Positions 59,371-64,000 of a DNA stretch of 64,000 nt are shown piece after piece. A program made the position numbers and the translations under genes. This DNA is from Metallyticus violacea (Eukaryota > Arthropoda > Insecta > Mantodea > Metallyticidae), in contig CM060846.1 of NCBI GenBank assembly GCA_030762175.1, positions 232,315,512-232,379,511 on the forward strand, in the 5' to 3' direction. Under the pieces are notes generated by a model that saw nothing but the letters and a program-made list of their open reading frames with translations, had not been told where the DNA came from and did not search any database. Each line of letters starts with the position of its first letter. The stretch's first letter is position 1.

Positions 59371-59576
59371 ATCAGAGTAGTTTCTTCGCTAGGCACACTC
59401 TATGCTACTCACATGTGCTGGCACACACTTAATTCCCGCGCCACCTGCAGTCGAAGTCGATGTTTCATTGTATGTCCGGCACCGATGCAGTTCGTGCTCG
59501 GATTTTTTGTTGCCTTTTATATGCGGTGACCTGCATTATGGGGGAGTTTGTAGCAATCATTCTGAATCATCCTGTT

Positions 59577-59981
59577 TAGATAATAAAATTGTTTATTATC
59601 ATTATTGTTGTTACTGTAAACGTTGCTCTTGTAATGGCTATGTATTTTATGTTGTTGTTGTTGTTGTTGTTGCTGCTGTATCACTGTTAGTGATGTGTGT
59701 GTAAAGGTTTCACATTGAGTAAGTGAAAGAATGATAAGGAGAACAAATTATTTTTTTGAAAGGATGCATAATACTGCCATATAAATTCAGAATTACATAT
59801 ACAATTCTTTCCAATTGTTGTTACAATTATATGCTGACTACATCTATCTTCATTACTCAAAGCAAATTCTACTCTGATATCCAGCTCCTTTTTACTAATT
59901 TCATTCACAAGTACCATGTTTGGCATCATAATTTCTCATGCTCTTGTGTTACAAATTTCTCTAAATCCCTTCAGCTCAGTT
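59577..59981. other. No gene recognised
   Basis: Contains a (GTT)n microsatellite at 59651-59673. Nothing coding was seen. Confidence 0.5.
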
Positions 59982-60240
59982 TTTTTTAAAAAGTATTTAA
60001 TGCCTTTTTTTACTACTGAGGCATCACAGATGGTAGACACTAATGATATTGGATGAAATGATAAATTGGTAATGGAATTTTGTAAGGAAGGAAGCCTAAT
60101 TTTAGGATACCTCCTTAACATTTGCAATTTATGAGGACTGAGGAAACCCTTGAAGAAACCTCAGTCTAGGAGCATAGTCCTGACAGAAATCAAACCCCAA
60201 AACTTGCGGATTCCATGCTTTAATGACCCTGGCCACTCAG
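59982..60240 (-). repeat. F1 SINE, older copy with head foldback
   Basis: The tail (aagtatttaatgcc), ctactgaggcatcacagatgg, aatttatgaggactgagga and aacctcagtctaggagca segments match F1. The tRNA-like head at the right end is diverged (caaaccccaaaacttgcg, taatgaccctggccactc). A perfect inverted repeat extends from the head into the flank. Confidence 0.8.
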
Positions 60241-60251
60241 GGTCATTAAAG
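60218..60251. repeat. 14-bp inverted repeat at SINE 5' end
   Basis: ctttaatgaccctg (60218-60231) and cagggtcattaaag (60238-60251) are perfect reverse complements separated by gccact. The left arm is F1 head sequence; most of the right arm is not part of the F1 consensus. Confidence 0.85.
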
Positions 60252-62093
60252 TACACAATAGCACAGAGAAAGACAGCTGCAGTGAAACTAAATAGTTAGT
60301 ATCCCTTAATGAATCTAATGATAACTTAAGAATTTTCATTAGCCTCTGTGTCTCATTGTTTTGAAATGTTAATCTTAATGGAAATAATCACGAGGTAGTG
60401 TTTCAGATATATTTAGAGTGATTGGAAAAATAATGTATTTCCTGGCCAACAGGAAATGGAAATTTATTTACAGCAAAGAGTCATTATAAAAGTGTATGCA
60501 TAAATGCTGTGAAAATAAAAAATTAAACTTAATTATAAATCATATTATACATATGTATTCATATTCTGAAGTAAATAGCAAATAAAATATATCTCAAAAC
60601 ATCAGGAGTATTTGAACCGTAATCGTGTGGTTAGTGAAGCAGTTATCTTTTTGCATACAAGCAGATATATTAATTAATGTTTTTTGTGAAACATTGTTAA
60701 CACCAGTACTCCAATATTCTTGGAAAAAAGAGTCATATGGGAATTTAAAAATTTAATTTTCTATATAGCACACATGAATATTTTAAATATCGCTTGAAAC
60801 TCTGATCATCAGTCATTTCTAGCTCACTGGGTACACATTTTTCTTGTTTATTTTGTGCTTAGTCAATAGTATCTGCCCGCCAATAAGCAAGCCTGAGTGT
60901 AATACTTAATTGAGTCAACTTAATTGGGTGAGGTATAATCAAAGCTTTCCTTCACTCTGTAAGAATAAATTATCATTAACTTGTACCAGATATGAAAAAA
61001 ATGTTCCATGTTTTGTGAAGAAATTGGTGTTATGCCTCATCTTTGTTGTTCAAAACATAGAAAAATGTTTAATTACCTCAATTTAATTATTAAATTACAA
61101 TTTAATAATTCACTTTGAACTCTGTAAGGTCAGCTATAATTTCCAAAACATGTGTGCATGTATATAAATAAATTACTTTTATTAACAAAACAGCACCAAA
61201 AAGAAGAAATGAGAATTTTGTTGAATACACATTATAAAAAAATGCAAATATTTTTTAGTTTAGGCTGCATCTGTAAATCCAGAAAAATGTATGCTTTTAA
61301 GCCCAATGTTTACTTACAGTAAAATTATTTTGTAATTAAATATTGTACTTACGAAGCTGTTGCCAATAGAGTGGTAATATATCCAAAACTTAGGTATTAA
61401 TTTTTTACTCTAGTAAAATATATATATATATAGGAGTATTTCCTTTAAAGCATATTCTCCTTATAATGTCTATTGTAAATCATTCAGTTCTGAAGATTTT
61501 ACAAATTATTATTGTAATTTTAAGTGTATACTAAATTATTATATTAATACAATCTATTTTTCTCAGCAAATGCAATAAATTAAAAGTGAAATAATGGTGC
61601 CTCATTTTCTCAATAGCACTTCCAAATCTGATTGTTGGAATATATGTCAGAAAATAAAACTCTTTGCAGGGTACAGTGAGAGCTATAAAGATGGACTTGT
61701 GCAAAAGAGGATATTTGAAAATGAATGATAATTACATACAGCTCAATAGGCTTCTGACAAACATTGTGGTTACATTTGCTGATAGATATTCATGGCTTTA
61801 ACTTATGCTTTGAATAAAAAAATATTCTGATTTACATATCTATAATATTTGGCTAAAGTTATTTTATTTATTAAATATTAGCATTTTACCTATGATAATA
61901 TTGCTAGTGCCACTATGTAGTTAGTTCCATCTTTGTCTAACTAAAAAGGAAATTTTATTATAGACCTTATATATTACATCATACTGGAGAAGGAAGTGCT
62001 TGTGATGATAATGAAGGCATATATGTGAATGATAACAACAAAAACACTGATATTCTACTACCTCTATAAATAATAGCTATGATCTTTAAATAC
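60252..62093. other. AT-rich sequence, probable intron of the downstream exons' gene
   Basis: No repeat or coding feature was recognised apart from a short TA run at 61422-61434. It follows, in transcript order, the splice donor at 62093, so it is likely intronic. Confidence 0.5.
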
Positions 62094-62262
62094 CTTTAGT
62101 ACAGGAACTTCCATCATCCACTCCATTACTTTCAGCTGCACGTAGCTCAATTTGTCGTTCATAATAATCTGCCACTGACATCTCTCCAGCATATACAGCC
62201 TTTTGCATATTGGTTAAGCTTTGTTCTCTGAAGTTTCCCTGATTGTCCATACCATATTGTGC
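62094..62262 (-). CDS. Host gene internal exon (169 bp), unrecognised protein
   Basis: On the minus strand a polypyrimidine-like tttttctcag acceptor (62263-62264 AG) precedes GCACAATATGG. The 169-bp exon encodes AQYGMDNQGNFREQSLTNMQ then KAVYAGEMSVADYYERQIEL, and ends GVDDGSSCTK plus one base before a gtattt donor at 62093. It follows the upstream exon after an 86-bp intron, and the phases agree (0, then 1). The sequence is uninterrupted, mixed-charge and helix-prone, and unlike the transposon remnants. I do not recognise the protein. It may be part of a long cytoskeletal or scaffold protein, but this is only a guess. Confidence 0.75.
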
Positions 62263-62348
62263 CTGAGAAAAATTGAAAATGAGAGTGTAAATAAGGAGCA
62301 AATGCAGAGTTTGTACTATTTTGACACTAATCATGAAGTAACACTTAC

Positions 62349-62464
62349 CCTTAGCATTTCAAATTCACGCTGTTCTCTAAGCCTTCGGACTTCTTGCTCA
62401 CGCTTTTCTATTTCACGTGCCAGCATGCGATCACATGACATATCTGGAGTAATTGGAGAGACAC
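62349..62464 (-). CDS. Host gene internal exon (116 bp), coiled-coil segment
   Basis: The acceptor ttttatctag precedes GTGTCTCTCC, and the donor gtaagt (62348-62343) is consensus. The exon encodes VSPITPDMSCDRMLAREIEK then REQEVRRLREQREFEMLR, starting with two bases of a split codon and ending in phase 0. The second half is a strongly charged single helix or short coiled coil. It joins the next exon (62094-62262) in frame across an 86-bp intron. More exons must lie beyond this window upstream (above 62464) and downstream. Confidence 0.75.
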
Positions 62465-63349
62465 CTAGATAAAATGATAACAGACTGTATAACATTATTT
62501 ATCCCTACATGTTATGTGAACATTTTGTCTTAAAACATGGCCTATATATTTGAAAACTGCATATTTAACATATCTAATTTATTTTATGTATTTTTGACCC
62601 AACAAACAGGCAAAGTGTCTGTGGCAAAGGAAAAAAAAATGTTTAAAAAATAAACAATGGATAAATAAAAGCACTGATCAAAGTAGATGTTATGTTTATA
62701 CAAAATGCACCAGTGATATAGGGACAATTCAAATATAGTCTCAGGCACATTAGTGATTACCATGCTAATGTTATACTGTTTATTGCACTGCATATGTAGA
62801 CATAAAACCTCTCATATGTGAATAATGAAGTTTAGTTTCACAAAGTGGGGAACAATAGACTGAAAGCTTATCAAAATTTTAAAAAATTGATGTTTAATTA
62901 GGAATAGAACACTATATTTTCCATGAACTACATCACAAAGAAATGAGAAACAATGTAGTGACTATGAAAAAGTAATATCCTGGGCATAAAAATAGAGGAA
63001 GGCATTTAAATGAAAACAAGCAAAGAAACAAGTACCAGACCTTGTTCAAGTCTAACCAGCAAAATGAGTAATGGTAAATAAAAAGCTCCAGAGGAGTTCT
63101 CATGATAAAGTTATAACCACCTGAACCATCTGAAGTCATTACAAGAACGCTAAGAGAAACGGAGGAAGTTAAAGGTAAAGCTGACTCAAAGAAATATGGG
63201 TAGGTATGGCAAAACTTGAATGCTGCCTAAGAAACTGATTGATTATCTTTTATAAATGAGAATAATATAAGAAATGCTAAATAGATAATATTTAAATATT
63301 TCATAAAATGTTCAAAGTGTAGAAAAAAAAAGCTTAAGCTATTAATAGC
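62465..63349. other. No gene recognised, probable intron
   Basis: AT-rich sequence that would lie upstream of the 116-bp exon in the minus-strand transcript. Confidence 0.5.
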
Positions 63350-63600
63350 CCAAGGTAGCTCCAGTGGAAAGATGGCTAACTAGAGACTGGGAGGTCTGAG
63401 GTTCAATTTCCAGTAGCAACAAAAGGGATCTTTGTACTCTGTTATGTCCAGAACAGTTAATATTCACTCATCCTACTATCCAAATGAATACTTGGGGATA
63501 TCTGCAGTATAAATCTAACCTGTGGTAAGCAGTTGAAATATAATCTGCCATACTCCATTTCATGTCATGTGCTAAATGTGCAATGCTTTGCTGTCATTTA
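63350..63600 (+). repeat. F5 SINE-like repeat with tRNA-like head
   Basis: ggtagctccagtggaaagat, then ggctaactagagactgggag and a B box gaggttcaatttcc, has the order and spacing of a tRNA-derived promoter. The body continues about 180 bp without a clear tail. It is a single copy in this window, so the family is provisional. Confidence 0.45.
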
Positions 63601-63643
63601 TCCAAGAGCTGTCAAACCTATCCAGGAGACTGTTGTTGATTTG

Positions 63644-63921
63644 TTTTATTTACAGACACTATTTAACATCATAGGTCATCAGTGTCCCATTCAGTTCAGG
63701 GTGTGAAATGGATGAAAAATTTTGCTCACAGGCCTCTTTTTTCAAGCTTGAGGTTATTTTACTTGCTGCAAACCTATGACACTGAACCCAAGACTTCTTC
63801 CCTTCCAAAGGTACCATACTTAAGGTTTTCATGCACAAAATAATCAACCCTGATCTGGATTGAACCCATGATCTTGGATTTATGAGGCAGGTATAATTAC
63901 CACTAGACCACCAGGAATGAC
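63644..63921 (-). repeat. F2 SINE, tRNA-Glu-like head
   Basis: It matches 38340-38606: tttatttacagacactattt, ggtcatcagtgtcc, cattcagttcagggtgtga and ctcttttttcaagct. In minus orientation the head reads cctggtggtctagtggtaat, then cctgcctc and a B box gggttcaatccag, close to tRNA-Glu. The duplicated target was not determined. Confidence 0.85.
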
Positions 63922-64000
63922 ATCCATCCAGAAGACCTACTGCTGTTATCTGTTAAAATACTGATTTAAATGTTATTTGTATCACAAAGAACTGGTTTAA

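Larger units (their letters stand above)
53173..59576 (-). mobile_element. DUF4817-type Tc1/mariner-like transposon, split by a LINE
   Basis: Terminal inverted repeats are visible. The left end reads gtgattcagaataaatgtaa and the reverse complement of the right end gatgattcagaatgattgct. Both continue with acaaac and ccataatgca-like segments, then ca-rich sequence. Removing the inserted LINE (54064-58757) and one 15-bp duplication leaves about 1.7 kb. The transposase is on the minus strand. A TA lies near each end, but the exact terminus is not resolved. Confidence 0.75.

Noticed and set aside
63860..63921. Candidate tRNA-Glu gene on the minus strand
   Set aside because: It is the head of the F2 SINE; a second full-length copy with the same body lies at 38340-38606.

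Overview
This is a eukaryotic nuclear window, AT-rich and dense in transposable elements. It is most probably from an arthropod. The evidence is spliced coding exons, polyadenylated retrocopies, several tRNA-derived SINE families, Jockey- and LOA-type LINEs, Tc1/mariner, DUF4817-type, hAT and Polinton elements, and many long microsatellites. The species cannot be named from the sequence. No bacterial, organellar or rRNA genes were seen.

Layout. 1-13 kb: AT-rich sequence with old F1 SINE pieces, a Tc1-like transposon cut by a mariner with intact ends (3978-5228), an exact 182-bp tandem duplication, F4 SINEs, and decayed Tigger, DDE and hAT-like transposase fragments on the minus strand. 13.5-28.2 kb: a broken Polinton/Maverick (about 17.2-25.4 kb) whose DNA polymerase region is followed by a Jockey LINE (18.6-21.85 kb), itself cut by an F1 SINE. 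Remains of Polinton small protein, integrase and possible capsid genes lie downstream. Another LINE piece, a dispersed repeat with expanded microsatellites and a clean F1 SINE follow. 28-42 kb: mostly featureless AT-rich DNA, with two LINE fragments, a nearly complete mariner (36068-37399) interrupted only by two TGA codons, and F1, F2 and F3 SINEs. 42.7-48.4 kb: the 5' half of a LOA-type LINE, then a complete hAT element with 8-bp target duplications (45046-48355). 52.9-59.6 kb: a DUF4817-type DNA transposon split by a full-ended Jockey LINE, whose missing core is occupied by a cyclophilin A processed pseudogene. 59.9-64 kb: SINEs and the only host gene sequence recognised, two consecutive minus-strand exons (62349-62464 and 62094-62262) that join in frame.

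The window therefore reads as intron or intergenic DNA beside a minus-strand host gene, built up by successive insertions. Target-site duplications fix the order in several places: mariner after Tc1, SINE after Jockey, Jockey after the DUF4817 element. Every transposase, polymerase and integrase gene here is broken, apart from one 80-codon Polinton-type ORF that is still open. SINE family names F1 to F6 are local labels for this window. All family assignments are by eye from translated motifs and repeat comparison; no database search was possible.
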